Shown here piece after piece: positions 1-6,747 of a DNA stretch of 7,118 bases. Each line of letters starts with the position of its first letter. Position 1 is the stretch's first letter. The stretch spans positions 62,650 through 69,767 of the forward strand of contig NHCT01000044.1 of the NCBI GenBank assembly GCA_002167605.1. Direction: 5' to 3'. Position numbers and translations under genes: made by a program. Below the pieces are notes generated by a model. It had not been told where the DNA came from. It ran no database searches and worked only from the letters and a program-made list of their open reading frames with translations. The DNA is from Verrucomicrobia bacterium TMED40 (GTDB lineage: Bacteria; Verrucomicrobiota; Verrucomicrobiia; Opitutales; Seribacteraceae).

Positions 1-1451
1 CTAAACTTCTCCTCCAACAAATCCCGTAAAGCAGGAGGTAAAGTGGCAATTCTTTCCTCGATTTTGCCTTGATCCTTGACTTGCCTAAGGGGAGCCGTCT
101 TTTCAATTCCTCCTTCAGCTTCGGAAGGACGATCCGAACTTAAATCCTCCACCGCAGTCTTTTCCTGAGGGAGTGCTTGTTGAGGAGATGGCTCGGCCAT
201 TGTCAGAGTTGAGCCGCTCTTGTCTGAATCGTAAGACTTCGAATCATATTGTGATGATTCCACCACCAACTCTTCTTCTAATGGACTCGAGGATGCAGAA
301 TCAAAAACAACCGGAGTTTCGACCGCTAGGGGTTGCTCAGTTTTTTTTTTGACCTGTTCGGGTAAAACCCCGGAAATCCGCCTGATTAATTGGTCGATGG
401 AACGCGACTTACCTGCTTCCATGGCACGAAACATGGTCACCTCAAAATTTGTTTTTTCAGATAAACCTGTCCTTACCAAATCTTCACCTGCCTGCAATGC
501 GTCAAGAATTCTGACTACCTGCTCTGGGTAAGAGTGTGAACTTTCGTTATTCAACTCATTTACCAATCGGTCCCTAAAAAAGTCAGCCAGGTCAAGGAGC
601 GCCCGATAAAAATCAACTCCAACCGTGGCAAAGGAATCAGTGATTGCCAAGGTCTTGCCATAATCTCCGTCTATAAGGCAACTTCCCAAATTTTTGATCT
701 CTTCACGAGAAACCAAGCCATAAACTTCCAAAACATCTTTTTGGGAAAGCTCTTTACCACAAAAGGAAATCATTTGATCCAAAATGCTTTGAGCATCTCT
801 CATCCCCCCCATAGCCATACGAGAAATCGCTTCCAATGCTTCCGGATCCACCGTGATCGACTCCTTTTCACAAATTTCGGATAGCTTGGCTTTGATTAAA
901 TCCACCGGTATCGAGCGAAACTCAAACCGCTGGCACCTCGACACGATAGTCGGCAACACCTTCTGAGATTCGGTTGTCGCAAAGACGAATTTAACATGGG
1001 GTGGAGGCTCCTCGAGAGTTTTCAATAAGGCATTAAAAGCGGCTTGGCTGAGCATATGAACCTCATCAATCACATAAATCTTGAAGCGGCATTGTGCCGG
1101 GGCATATTGACATTCGTCCCGCAGTTCACGAACCTGATCAACCGAATTATTAGAAGCCCCGTCAATTTCAATTACATCCAGGCAACGACCTTCCATAATT
1201 GCCTGCCCAATTTCGGATTCGGGGGGAACTTCGAGCGACGGCCCCTCCTCCCAATTCAGTGACTTTGCAAAAAGTCTTGCCGAGGTTGTTTTTCCCGTTC
1301 CGCGTGGTCCTACAAATAAGTATGCATGAGCAATACGCTCCATTCCTATGGCATTCCCCAAGGTCTTTACGACATGATCCTGCCCAACTAATTCAGAGAA
1401 TTGCTGAGGACGCCATCTTCTGGCAATAACTTGATACGCTTGCTTGGGCAT
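1..1451 (-). CDS. dnaX: DNA polymerase III subunit tau/gamma (DnaX), 3' end beyond window
   Basis: This is the ATPase of the replicative clamp loader. It opens the beta clamp and, as tau, ties core polymerases to the helicase. Reading from ATG at 1451, 483 codons are open to the window edge. Visible motifs are the N-terminal [13 protein letters not shown] typical of DnaX, Walker [10 protein letters not shown] (residues 48-56), the Walker B segment YVIDEVHML (126-134), the LLKTLEEPP segment, the SRC motif with the trans-acting Arg (TIVSRCQRF) and sensor 2 [12 protein letters not shown]. Domains I-III end near residue 370. After that comes an acidic, Ser/Pro-rich linker, then [20 protein letters not shown] at the edge. 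Two oddities are reported as findings: the four zinc-ligand Cys are replaced (W67, P76, S79, G82), and a ten-A run lies at codons 368-371. It lies downstream of the SRP RNA gene on the same strand. A TATACT at 1521-1526 could be its own -10 box, but no good -35 accompanies it. The family call is secure. Confidence 0.97.
   Translation of the reverse strand, partial: MPKQAYQVIARRWRPQQFSELVGQDHVVKTLGNAIGMERIAHAYLFVGPRGTGKTTSARLFAKSLNWEEGPSLEVPPESEIGQAIMEGRCLDVIEIDGASNNSVDQVRELRDECQYAPAQCRFKIYVIDEVHMLSQAAFNALLKTLEEPPPHVKFVFATTESQKVLPTIVSRCQRFEFRSIPVDLIKAKLSEICEKESITVDPEALEAISRMAMGGMRDAQSILDQMISFCGKELSQKDVLEVYGLVSREEIKNLGSCLIDGDYGKTLAITDSFATVGVDFYRALLDLADFFRDRLVNELNNESSHSYPEQVVRILDALQAGEDLVRTGLSEKTNFEVTMFRAMEAGKSRSIDQLIRRISGVLPEQVKKKTEQPLAVETPVVFDSASSSPLEEELVVESSQYDSKSYDSDKSGSTLTMAEPSPQQALPQEKTAVEDLSSDRPSEAEGGIEKTAPLRQVKDQGKIEERIATLPPALRDLLEEKF
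341..350 (-). promoter_or_regulatory. A10 slippage/frameshift site in dnaX
   Basis: Ten consecutive A in the coding strand are read GTC AAA AAA AAA ACT. Gain of one A (or a -1 shift) gives AAC then TGA. Loss of one A (or +1) gives CTG AGC AAC CCC then TAG. Either event ends the protein at 371-374 residues, just after domain III, which would be a gamma form. In Thermus dnaX a similar A run yields gamma by transcriptional slippage; in E. coli an A-rich heptamer gives a -1 ribosomal frameshift. That it is used here is an inference. Confidence 0.6.
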
Positions 1452-1456
1452 TCCTA

Positions 1457-1462
1457 TCCTTT
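1457..1462 (-). promoter_or_regulatory. ribosome binding site of dnaX
   Basis: AAAGGA on the minus strand lies five bases before ATG 1451. It is the only convincing Shine-Dalgarno sequence in the window and supports this start, which also gives the family's usual N-terminus. Confidence 0.7.
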
Positions 1463-1540
1463 GTGCGAGTTAAACCGACTTCATGCAAGCGAAACTGTCA
1501 GAAATTTCATTCAAACCCTCAGTATAAAAATGGAACACAA

Positions 1541-1641
1541 AAAAGGCCAGGCACCCCACAGCACACGACCATTGCGATTACCGCTGCTTCCTTCCGGACC
1601 TGACGGGGTTCATCCAATTGTCGTCGCATGGGACCCGACCT
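1541..1641 (-). ncRNA. ffs: bacterial signal recognition particle RNA (small, 4.5S type)
   Basis: This is the RNA scaffold of the signal recognition particle, which binds Ffh and directs membrane and secreted proteins to the translocon. The minus strand carries the highly conserved core GTCAGGTCCGGAAGGAAGCAGC (rendered here in two parts: GTCAGGTCCGG then AAGGAAGCAGC) at 1583-1604, including the GGAA tetraloop and the internal loop bound by the Ffh M domain. The ends pair: GGTCGGGTCCC at the 5' side with GGGTGCCTGGCC at the 3' side, with G-U pairs and one mismatch. Six T follow at 1539-1544, so the closing helix plus T run can act as the terminator. At about 100 nt it is the short type without an Alu domain. 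The exact ends are estimates (a few bases). It is located 90 bases upstream of dnaX on the same strand, as scr is in Bacillus subtilis. Confidence 0.93.
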
Positions 1642-1649
1642 TAATCTTT

Positions 1650-1678
1650 CTTATAAAAGCAATCCCCATCACATGCAA
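1650..1678 (-). promoter_or_regulatory. sigma70-type promoter of the SRP RNA
   Basis: On the minus strand TTGCAT (1678-1673) and TATAAG (1655-1650) are separated by exactly 17 bases. Initiation about 7-9 bases downstream of the -10 box would fall at 1640-1643, which is just where the paired 5' end of the SRP RNA begins. The agreement between promoter spacing and RNA end supports both calls. Confidence 0.65.
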
Positions 1679-1776
1679 TTCCTTTTCTTGATCTTTTATT
1701 TTCGACATTCGAGCTGTGGTTTTAAAACTAGCCCCATTTGCATTTCCCTTCGTCTCAAGATTTCATTGAAGCGAAA

Positions 1777-1798
1777 ATGTTCGTAGTAGACAGAACAT
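1777..1798. repeat. inverted repeat upstream of aroC
   Basis: ATGTTC (1777-1782) and GAACAT (1793-1798) are perfect inverted arms with a 10-base spacer, 45 bases before the aroC start. This could be a regulator site or a leader hairpin, but six-base arms can occur by chance, so function is uncertain. Confidence 0.3.
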
Positions 1799-1843
1799 AA
1801 ATTTATTTTTGCCATCCGTTGGTAATTGGGAAATAATCTTCAG

Positions 1844-2938
1844 ATGGGAAATTCTTTTGGTGCCTTATTTCGCATATCCTCATGGGGTGAAAGCCATGGC
1901 GGGGGTATTGGCGTTGTCGTAGACGGATGCCCTCCTAATCTCCCCCTTTCTGCAAGGGACATCCAACCCTATTTGGATCGACGCAGGCCCGGACAAAGCA
2001 AGATCACCACTCCACGGAATGAAAAAGACTCCATTGAGATCCTCTCTGGAGTATTTGAGGGAAAAACGCTGGGGACTCCAATCGCGATGCTTGTACGCAA
2101 CCAGGATGCCCGCCCCAAGGCATACGATGAAATGAAAACGAAATTTCGTCCATCTCACGCGGACTTCACTTACCAAAAGAAATTTGGGATTCGTAACCAC
2201 GAAGGAGGTGGCCGATCATCCGCCCGCGAAACCATTGCTCGGGTTGCAGCCGGAGCTATTGCTCAAAAAATTCTCTCTTTCGACGGCGTATCCATCTGTG
2301 CTTACGTCGAAAGAATTCATGACTTGCAGGCTCCCGAACTGGCCCAGGTTCCGTCCATAGAGAGTATTGAAGCATCTCCTACCCGGTGTCCGCATCCTGA
2401 AACCGCTAATAAAATGGAGCAGCTCATCATCGATGCCAAAAAAAGCGGAGATTCTGTGGGGGGCTCGGTCCTGTGCCGAGTAAATGGACTTCCAATCGGC
2501 TGGGGGGCACCCGTATTTGACCGAATCGAAGCCGACCTGGCCAAAGCGATGCTGTCTTTGCCCGCAACCAAAGGGTTTGAAGTGGGAAGTGGATTTCAGG
2601 GTACCTTTTTAAAAGGCTCGGAGCACAATGACCCCTTCGAGGAAAGAGATGGTCAGGTTCGTACCTCGAGCAACCGCTCAGGGGGGCTTCAGGGTGGAAT
2701 CACCAACGGGGAAGAACTTTATTTTCGCACCGCATTCAAACCAACTGCGACGGTTTTAAAACCTCAGCAAACCGTTGATGAGGATGGCCAGGAAACCGAA
2801 TTGATCGGTCGAGGCCGTCACGACCCCTGTGTTCTGCCCCGGGCTGTGCCCATCGTTGAAGCCATGACCTCGCTTGTCTTACTCGATCACCGGATGTTGC
2901 ATCATGCTCAATGCGAATCCTTTGAATTTGCAGAATAA
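1844..2938 (+). CDS. aroC: chorismate synthase
   Basis: It converts 5-enolpyruvylshikimate-3-phosphate to chorismate with reduced FMN, the last common step of aromatic amino acid, folate and quinone synthesis; it is cytosolic and tetrameric in characterised members. The 364-residue product matches the family length (about 360). Signature segments are present in order: GESHG (residues 15-19, with His18 as the expected acid), GGGRSSARE (121-129) and RHDPC followed by VPIVEAM (from 325). The frame is open from TTG at 1826, but ATG 1844 gives [19 protein letters not shown], the normal N-terminus, so 1844 is chosen. The Shine-Dalgarno is weak (GGGAA about 13 bases upstream). The next gene starts 4 bases after the stop, so the two are probably cotranscribed. 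No defects are seen. Confidence 0.97.
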   Translation: MGNSFGALFRISSWGESHGGGIGVVVDGCPPNLPLSARDIQPYLDRRRPGQSKITTPRNEKDSIEILSGVFEGKTLGTPIAMLVRNQDARPKAYDEMKTKFRPSHADFTYQKKFGIRNHEGGGRSSARETIARVAAGAIAQKILSFDGVSICAYVERIHDLQAPELAQVPSIESIEASPTRCPHPETANKMEQLIIDAKKSGDSVGGSVLCRVNGLPIGWGAPVFDRIEADLAKAMLSLPATKGFEVGSGFQGTFLKGSEHNDPFEERDGQVRTSSNRSGGLQGGITNGEELYFRTAFKPTATVLKPQQTVDEDGQETELIGRGRHDPCVLPRAVPIVEAMTSLVLLDHRMLHHAQCESFEFAE

Positions 2939-2942
2939 GCTA

Positions 2943-3617
2943 ATGAACGGGATCCTTCATTTGATCTTTGCAACTCCTGGATCTTCTGTTTTTGCCTTTC
3001 TTTCATCCGCATTTGAACCCGTTTCCCATTCAAACGCTTTTATTTTATACCCAAAAAAAGAGACGCCGAAGGAAGTGTTTCCATCCACGAGTTGGGACTG
3101 GGATTCGAAGGATTTTAAATTCCAAACTCATAACGAAGATAAGATCGAGGAATGGATTCTTTTTTTATCCAATGATATTGAAGTAGCCGATCAAGTGGAA
3201 GCGGCCCTTCGCATGCTATCCATTCATCCAGATTTGAGCATGGGCAGGGTTTTGGTCTTTCTCAATGCCCAGACCTTAGCTGAAGAAGAAAATTTATACC
3301 CCTGGCTGGACGGTTGTGCTCACTTTGCCGATGTTATCTGCTTCTCAAACCGAGAAAATTCGAATGGAAAGCATGTTCAAGACTGTATTAAACGATATTC
3401 TTCGATGAGATACCCCTTGGAGACCTACCTCCTGAGTAAAAAAAATGTCCCAGTATCCAGTATTTTCAATCCAATCGCTCGCAGGATTTCTCATGTTTTT
3501 GATTCACCAGACCTCTTGGAACAGGACGAAACCCCCGAATCTGATCCCTACTTGGAAAGAAAAGCCAATGGACAAAGAGTGCGCAACATACCTTTAATTT
3601 TCTCCAGCAACATGTGA
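2943..3617 (+). CDS. conserved-looking hypothetical protein, possible degenerate CobW-like domain
   Basis: I do not recognise this 224-residue protein. The frame is open upstream into aroC (to 2874), but ATG 2943, four bases after the aroC stop, fits an operon and opens directly on a hydrophobic strand (ILHLIFATPGSS, residues 4-15). No signal peptide or membrane segment is evident, so it is probably cytosolic. The order of elements resembles a CobW/HypB-type G domain: a first strand and loop ATPGSS where a P-loop would be, a strand WILFLSND followed by a helix, a strand GRVLVFLN (101-108), and FADVICFSNREN (128-139) where an NKxD motif would be. The P-loop Lys and NKxD are absent, so GTP binding is not expected. 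The tail has IARRISHVFD and an acidic SDPYLER segment. The CobW relation is inference only; a lineage-specific protein of another fold is equally possible. Confidence 0.75.
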   Translation: MNGILHLIFATPGSSVFAFLSSAFEPVSHSNAFILYPKKETPKEVFPSTSWDWDSKDFKFQTHNEDKIEEWILFLSNDIEVADQVEAALRMLSIHPDLSMGRVLVFLNAQTLAEEENLYPWLDGCAHFADVICFSNRENSNGKHVQDCIKRYSSMRYPLETYLLSKKNVPVSSIFNPIARRISHVFDSPDLLEQDETPESDPYLERKANGQRVRNIPLIFSSNM

Positions 3618-3627
3618 GCATTAATCC

Positions 3628-3655
3628 TTTTTACTCGACCCTAGTCGTCTATAAC
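3628..3655 (+). promoter_or_regulatory. possible promoter of tRNA-Leu
   Basis: TTTTTA (3628-3633) and TATAAC (3650-3655) are 16 bases apart, which would start transcription about 12 bases before the tRNA. The -35 match is poor; the location is the main support. Confidence 0.25.
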
Positions 3656-3673
3656 TATATCAAGGAATACTTT

Positions 3674-3760
3674 GCCGGGGTGGCGGAATTGGTAGACGCG
3701 CTAGATTCAGGTTCTAGTGTCCGCAAGGATGTGCGAGTTCGAATCTCGCCCTCGGCACCA
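3674..3760 (+). tRNA. tRNA-Leu, anticodon CAG
   Basis: This decodes CUG leucine codons. It is an 87-base cloverleaf including an encoded CCA. The acceptor arm GCCGGGG pairs with CCTCGGC (one G-U), followed by discriminator A and CCA. The anticodon stem CTAGA/TCTAG encloses the loop TTCAGGT, so the anticodon is CAG. The long variable arm (TGTCCGCAAGGATGT region) marks a class II tRNA, as expected for Leu, and the T arm contains GTTCGAATC. It lies between the aroC operon and the exported-protein cluster. No clear terminator follows; an AT-rich AACAAA/TTTGTT pairing near 3800-3820 is too weak to call. Confidence 0.97.
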
Positions 3761-3870
3761 TGATCAGAAATTAACCAATTCCGCAACAAATTTACTTTTG
3801 GCAACAAAAAAGCTTGAGTTTGTTTTCCATATGACAAGAATCCATATTTCGCTTACCAAAATCACATACC
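3761..3870 (+). other. leader region of the exported-protein cluster
   Basis: This 110-base AT-rich gap after tRNA-Leu should contain the promoter for the gene at 3871. TTGTTT followed 17 bases later by CATATT is a weak pairing; nothing convincing was found, and there is no Shine-Dalgarno before ATG 3871. Confidence 0.35.
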
Positions 3871-5646
3871 ATGAATCGCATTAAAATCACCAAAGCTCTC
3901 GCACTCACCCTAATCTATGTGTTCCCAGTTTTCTTGTTCGGTCAAGAAGATGACGCCGCTGCTGCTTCATCAACTGGATCTGCTGCTGCACCAGCAAAAG
4001 GTGCTCCAAAAGCCGCCCAAGCGAATACTCAATTACGCACACTTCATGTTGCGATTCACAAACTCGGATTGACCGCTACTGAGATTCTCGCTGCGGGAAG
4101 CTTGGATGATTTGCACGCCCAATATAAAGAGGCTCTCAAAGGTGGTGGGTTTCAAGCTTTTACTGATCACGGTAAAAATATGGTTAAACACGGTGCTACT
4201 CTCGATGAGGCAATAGAGCATGGTGATCTTCTTGATGCCGGCCACAGCTTAACAGATGCTAAAGAACTCGGTGATTATCTGAGAGACCCAGCCTTTGCAG
4301 GCTTGACAACCGAGGAAGCTGTTGAACTTGCTAGGCAGCAAAAAGAGTCAGTTGATAGCACCGATCCGGTCTTAGATGATGGTTCTGGCTCAGATGATGG
4401 CACCGATCCGGTCTTAGATGATGGTTCTGGCTCAGATGATGGCACCGATCCGGTCGTTCCCCCTGTCGTAGTTGTTGATGACCTTTCACTCGCAAATGAA
4501 GCGGTAATTTCCAACTATGCAACGGGTTATGAATACAATGAGGCTTTGGAAGCAGCCATGACTGTTGCCACTACCCTTCTCACTGATTCTACGATTACAG
4601 ATGCACTACCTGCTCTTTCGGTCTCCGTTGGTAGCCTGACTGATGGATACAATCTCGAGTTAATTCGTTTGCTTTCCGCCTACGGTGCTATTGGAGGCAA
4701 TGGTGAAAATGTCGCTTCTGCCGTATTAGGCTCTGACTACAGTGGTTACGCAGCGGGAGGAACGCTTTCGAGCCTTATTCAAAATTCTTCTGCTGATTAC
4801 CTATCTTTTCTATCAACCCTCACAGGATCCCGTGGCTTTTCAGAAGAAGATGCATCATCAAGCGTCTTGGATGTTTCCCTTGACAAAATCACTCTTATCC
4901 CCGGTTCCACCATCACCCTTGGTACTTCCGGCGTAGACAGCACGATTGATGTAAGTTCCAAGCTTACCCCCGCGATTTCTTCTGATGATCGAAAGGTTCT
5001 CATCCTCGGTGCTGCAAAAGATTTAACGGTCGCGGGCAATGTCAAATTTACCAACCCAAATGATGTTGAAGATCATGCACTTGTGATTGGTGCGGCAGAT
5101 GATGTAATGGTCGATGGGTCAAATATAGAATACACTGGTTCCAACCTTGCCATCGGCGCAGGAGGTTCAGATGCGGACAGCATGTACCTTGTCAACACAA
5201 GCATCACTACGGGCGGAAACTTAGCCGCGGGTTCCCTTGGTAATTTGAATATAACAAATGCGAATTTTAATGTTGGTATGGCCAACAGTGCATCATCTGA
5301 TCCAGACAATGTGTATTTGTATGCAAATGACATTTTAAATGTCAATAACTTGTCCTTCTCCGGCAGAGTGGACGATATTTATATGGAATCTAAGACTATA
5401 CACATTAAGAATACAACATTCCCCGCAACATCAGAAGTTATGTTAAGAAGCCAAACTGGTGCTCTTAATGTTAATAATTCAGTTGCACCATCCGTCGTTG
5501 GTGCGGTGAATTTCCACAATGTTACCCATCTTGGTATCTCTAATTCAGTGCTTGAAAGGTCACATTTCGATGGGGCGGATGGTCACATCAATTCAACGGT
5601 AGGCTTGCCCAACGGAACTCCTTTTATACGAGTCAGAGCTCAATAA
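3871..5646 (+). CDS. secreted protein with Asp/Gly-rich tandem repeat and probable beta-helix C-terminus
   Basis: I do not recognise this 591-residue protein as a named family. ATG 3871 opens a Sec signal peptide (basic MNRIKITK, then a hydrophobic core to about residue 24, cleavage near G24/Q25). Next come an Ala/Pro-rich stretch (27-48), a mostly helical acidic region (50-160), and two identical TDPVLDDGSGSDDG units (164-191) running into TDPVVPPVVVV. The DxDG-like spacing recalls calcium-binding type-3 thrombospondin linkers. A second helical, Ser/Ala-rich part (about 200-325) is followed by short repeating beta-strand phrases rich in V/I/N/G from about 335 to the end (for example DLTVAGNVKF, LNITNANFNV, TIHIKNTTF), as expected of a right-handed parallel beta-helix. 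No LPXTG, PEP-CTERM or autotransporter barrel is seen at the C-terminus. It has no Shine-Dalgarno. It is followed by the barrel gene 67 bases later. It could be an adhesin, surface-layer or polysaccharide-binding protein; the sequence does not decide. Confidence 0.85.
   Translation: MNRIKITKALALTLIYVFPVFLFGQEDDAAAASSTGSAAAPAKGAPKAAQANTQLRTLHVAIHKLGLTATEILAAGSLDDLHAQYKEALKGGGFQAFTDHGKNMVKHGATLDEAIEHGDLLDAGHSLTDAKELGDYLRDPAFAGLTTEEAVELARQQKESVDSTDPVLDDGSGSDDGTDPVLDDGSGSDDGTDPVVPPVVVVDDLSLANEAVISNYATGYEYNEALEAAMTVATTLLTDSTITDALPALSVSVGSLTDGYNLELIRLLSAYGAIGGNGENVASAVLGSDYSGYAAGGTLSSLIQNSSADYLSFLSTLTGSRGFSEEDASSSVLDVSLDKITLIPGSTITLGTSGVDSTIDVSSKLTPAISSDDRKVLILGAAKDLTVAGNVKFTNPNDVEDHALVIGAADDVMVDGSNIEYTGSNLAIGAGGSDADSMYLVNTSITTGGNLAAGSLGNLNITNANFNVGMANSASSDPDNVYLYANDILNVNNLSFSGRVDDIYMESKTIHIKNTTFPATSEVMLRSQTGALNVNNSVAPSVVGAVNFHNVTHLGISNSVLERSHFDGADGHINSTVGLPNGTPFIRVRAQ
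4359..4455 (+). repeat. 42-bp tandem repeat, 2.3 copies
   Basis: Two identical 42-base units at 4359-4400 and 4401-4442 are followed by a 13-base partial copy (4443-4455). Each encodes 14 residues (TDPVLDDGSGSDDG). The absence of any difference between units indicates a recent duplication in frame. Confidence 0.97.
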
Positions 5647-5653
5647 CCGAGCT

Positions 5654-5682
5654 TTTACTATCTGCACTTACTTTACTATACC
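5654..5682 (+). promoter_or_regulatory. weak candidate promoter before the beta-barrel gene
   Basis: TTTACT (5654-5659) and TATACC (5677-5682) are 17 bases apart, each matching four of six consensus positions. No terminator separates the two flanking genes, so read-through from the gene at 3871 is also possible. Confidence 0.22.
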
Positions 5683-5713
5683 ATTTACTAATTCAAACTA
5701 ACATTTATTTGTA

Positions 5714-6745
5714 ATGAAAACCTTCGCAGTCATATTAACAGGCGTAACTCTAACTGCTTTTGCATCCGCTCAAGATACTAAATCACGGATTGACTCATCT
5801 GATATTAGCCTGCCATCTCCGGCAAAGGAGAATGCACAAAACAAAACCGGGGGTGATGCTTCTTCAGATATAACAAGTTCTGACACCGGAGCGCAACGCC
5901 CCTTATCGCTGAGTAAAACAGGGTTTTCCGGTGCTTTTGGGTACGAGTCCAAGTATTCCTATAAAGAGAATCCTTTGGGTGCTCCGGGTGTACTTGATCA
6001 ACAGGCGGACGCCGTTTGGGAAAACTCCTTTTACGGGAATGCTAAACTCAATGTCATTGAATTGGATTCATCCGTTGTTACCCCCTACATTGGTGCGAGA
6101 TGGTCCCTCACCGACTTTACTTACAAAAATGACAATGACCCATCGGGTGTGACTGATTTAAGTGCCTTCAATTTCAACTCCACCACAGCTTACCTGCTCT
6201 TTTTAATGCAGCACGAAAGTGGTTGGGCTTTCCGTGGGGGTGTTATGTACGCCAACGACCGGAGTACAGAAAATGATACGGAAGACTACATGGAGTTCTA
6301 TCCAAGTGTGGGAGCCACTAAAGCATACCCTCTCAACGAAAACGCCCTTGGTATTTTTGATGTTTCACTTGGCTCTCATTTGGGAGATGTAGAAGATGCT
6401 GATGACGATGTTGACGAACACACTTCTGATGAATTGGATCATGTCGATGTCACCGCTAGTTACTCCATCATCTACACCCATGATTCTTACACCATTACCC
6501 CAAGTTATTCAATTTCTTACAGAAAGTACGAAAATGGATTCAATTCCGACCGTGATGATTTATTTCATAATCTCAGGATCGTTCTGGATTATCCAATCGC
6601 AGAATCCTTTGATCTTTCCATTTTCTCCGATTATTCTAAGCGCGAATCCAATGGTAATGACTCTGCTGGTGATGCTCTCAGTACAATTTACGATTTTGAG
6701 AAGTTTGACCTCGGTGCTGGCATAAGCCTAGAAGCTCGGTTCTAA
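5714..6745 (+). CDS. outer-membrane beta-barrel protein
   Basis: This 343-residue protein starts at ATG 5714 with a clear Sec signal peptide (MKTFAVILTGVTLTAFASAQ, Ala-Ser-Ala cleavage motif at residues 17-19). A hydrophilic Ser/Asp-rich linker reaches about residue 75. From there to the end, alternating polar/aromatic strands (for example VTPYIGARWSL, WAFRGGVMYA, YSIIYTH, ITPSYSISYRKY) are separated by polar turns. The chain ends in ISLEARF, a terminal Phe typical of the signal read by the BAM machinery. One loop (residues 225-245) is strikingly acidic, with 12 Asp/Glu in 21 positions. The number of strands is probably 10-12 or more, judged only by eye. The ligand or cargo is unknown: it might be a porin, or the anchor or exporter of the secreted protein encoded just upstream. 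There is no Shine-Dalgarno before the start. The FecR-like gene begins two bases after the stop. Confidence 0.85.
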   Translation: MKTFAVILTGVTLTAFASAQDTKSRIDSSDISLPSPAKENAQNKTGGDASSDITSSDTGAQRPLSLSKTGFSGAFGYESKYSYKENPLGAPGVLDQQADAVWENSFYGNAKLNVIELDSSVVTPYIGARWSLTDFTYKNDNDPSGVTDLSAFNFNSTTAYLLFLMQHESGWAFRGGVMYANDRSTENDTEDYMEFYPSVGATKAYPLNENALGIFDVSLGSHLGDVEDADDDVDEHTSDELDHVDVTASYSIIYTHDSYTITPSYSISYRKYENGFNSDRDDLFHNLRIVLDYPIAESFDLSIFSDYSKRESNGNDSAGDALSTIYDFEKFDLGAGISLEARF

Positions 6746-6747
6746 TT

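Larger units (their letters stand above)
1642..1843. other. divergent intergenic region between ffs and aroC
   Basis: About 200 bases contain the SRP RNA promoter on the minus strand and must also hold the aroC promoter on the plus strand. No strong -35/-10 pair for aroC was found; TTGAAG at 1767-1772 is a possible -35 without a well-spaced -10. A 6-base inverted repeat lies at 1777-1798. No coding potential was recognised. Confidence 0.5.

Noticed and set aside
341..350. Plus-strand T10 as an intrinsic terminator
   Set aside because: No G+C-rich hairpin precedes it on the plus strand, and it lies within dnaX coding sequence on the other strand.
349..1429. Several short plus-strand frames (349-531, 1044-1262, 1199-1429)
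   Set aside because: They lie antisense within the well-supported dnaX coding region and show no family motifs.
1401..1691. 96-residue plus-strand reading frame over the dnaX start and SRP RNA
   Set aside because: It runs antisense to dnaX and to a structured RNA gene; the bases are explained by those.
1826..1843. TTG start adding six residues to AroC
   Set aside because: The family N-terminus begins at MGNSFG (ATG 1844), and no ribosome binding site supports the TTG.
2874..2942. Upstream start of the hypothetical protein overlapping aroC by 65 bases
   Set aside because: The extra 23 residues overlap essential aroC codons; ATG 2943 gives normal operon spacing and begins on a core strand.
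3737..3760. tRNA-Leu 3' end as an integration (att) site for the surface cluster
   Set aside because: No repeat of the tRNA 3' segment, integrase or other mobility gene is seen in the window.
3655..3837. 60-residue minus-strand reading frame across the tRNA
   Set aside because: It is the antisense of tRNA-Leu; the GEIRTRTS-type peptide is a known spurious translation of tRNA genes.
4359..4455. CRISPR-like array
   Set aside because: The units are directly adjacent with no spacers and encode protein repeats in frame.
4275..4522. Minus-strand frames across the 42-bp repeat
   Set aside because: They are shadows of the repeat in the 591-residue gene and have no supporting start or motif.
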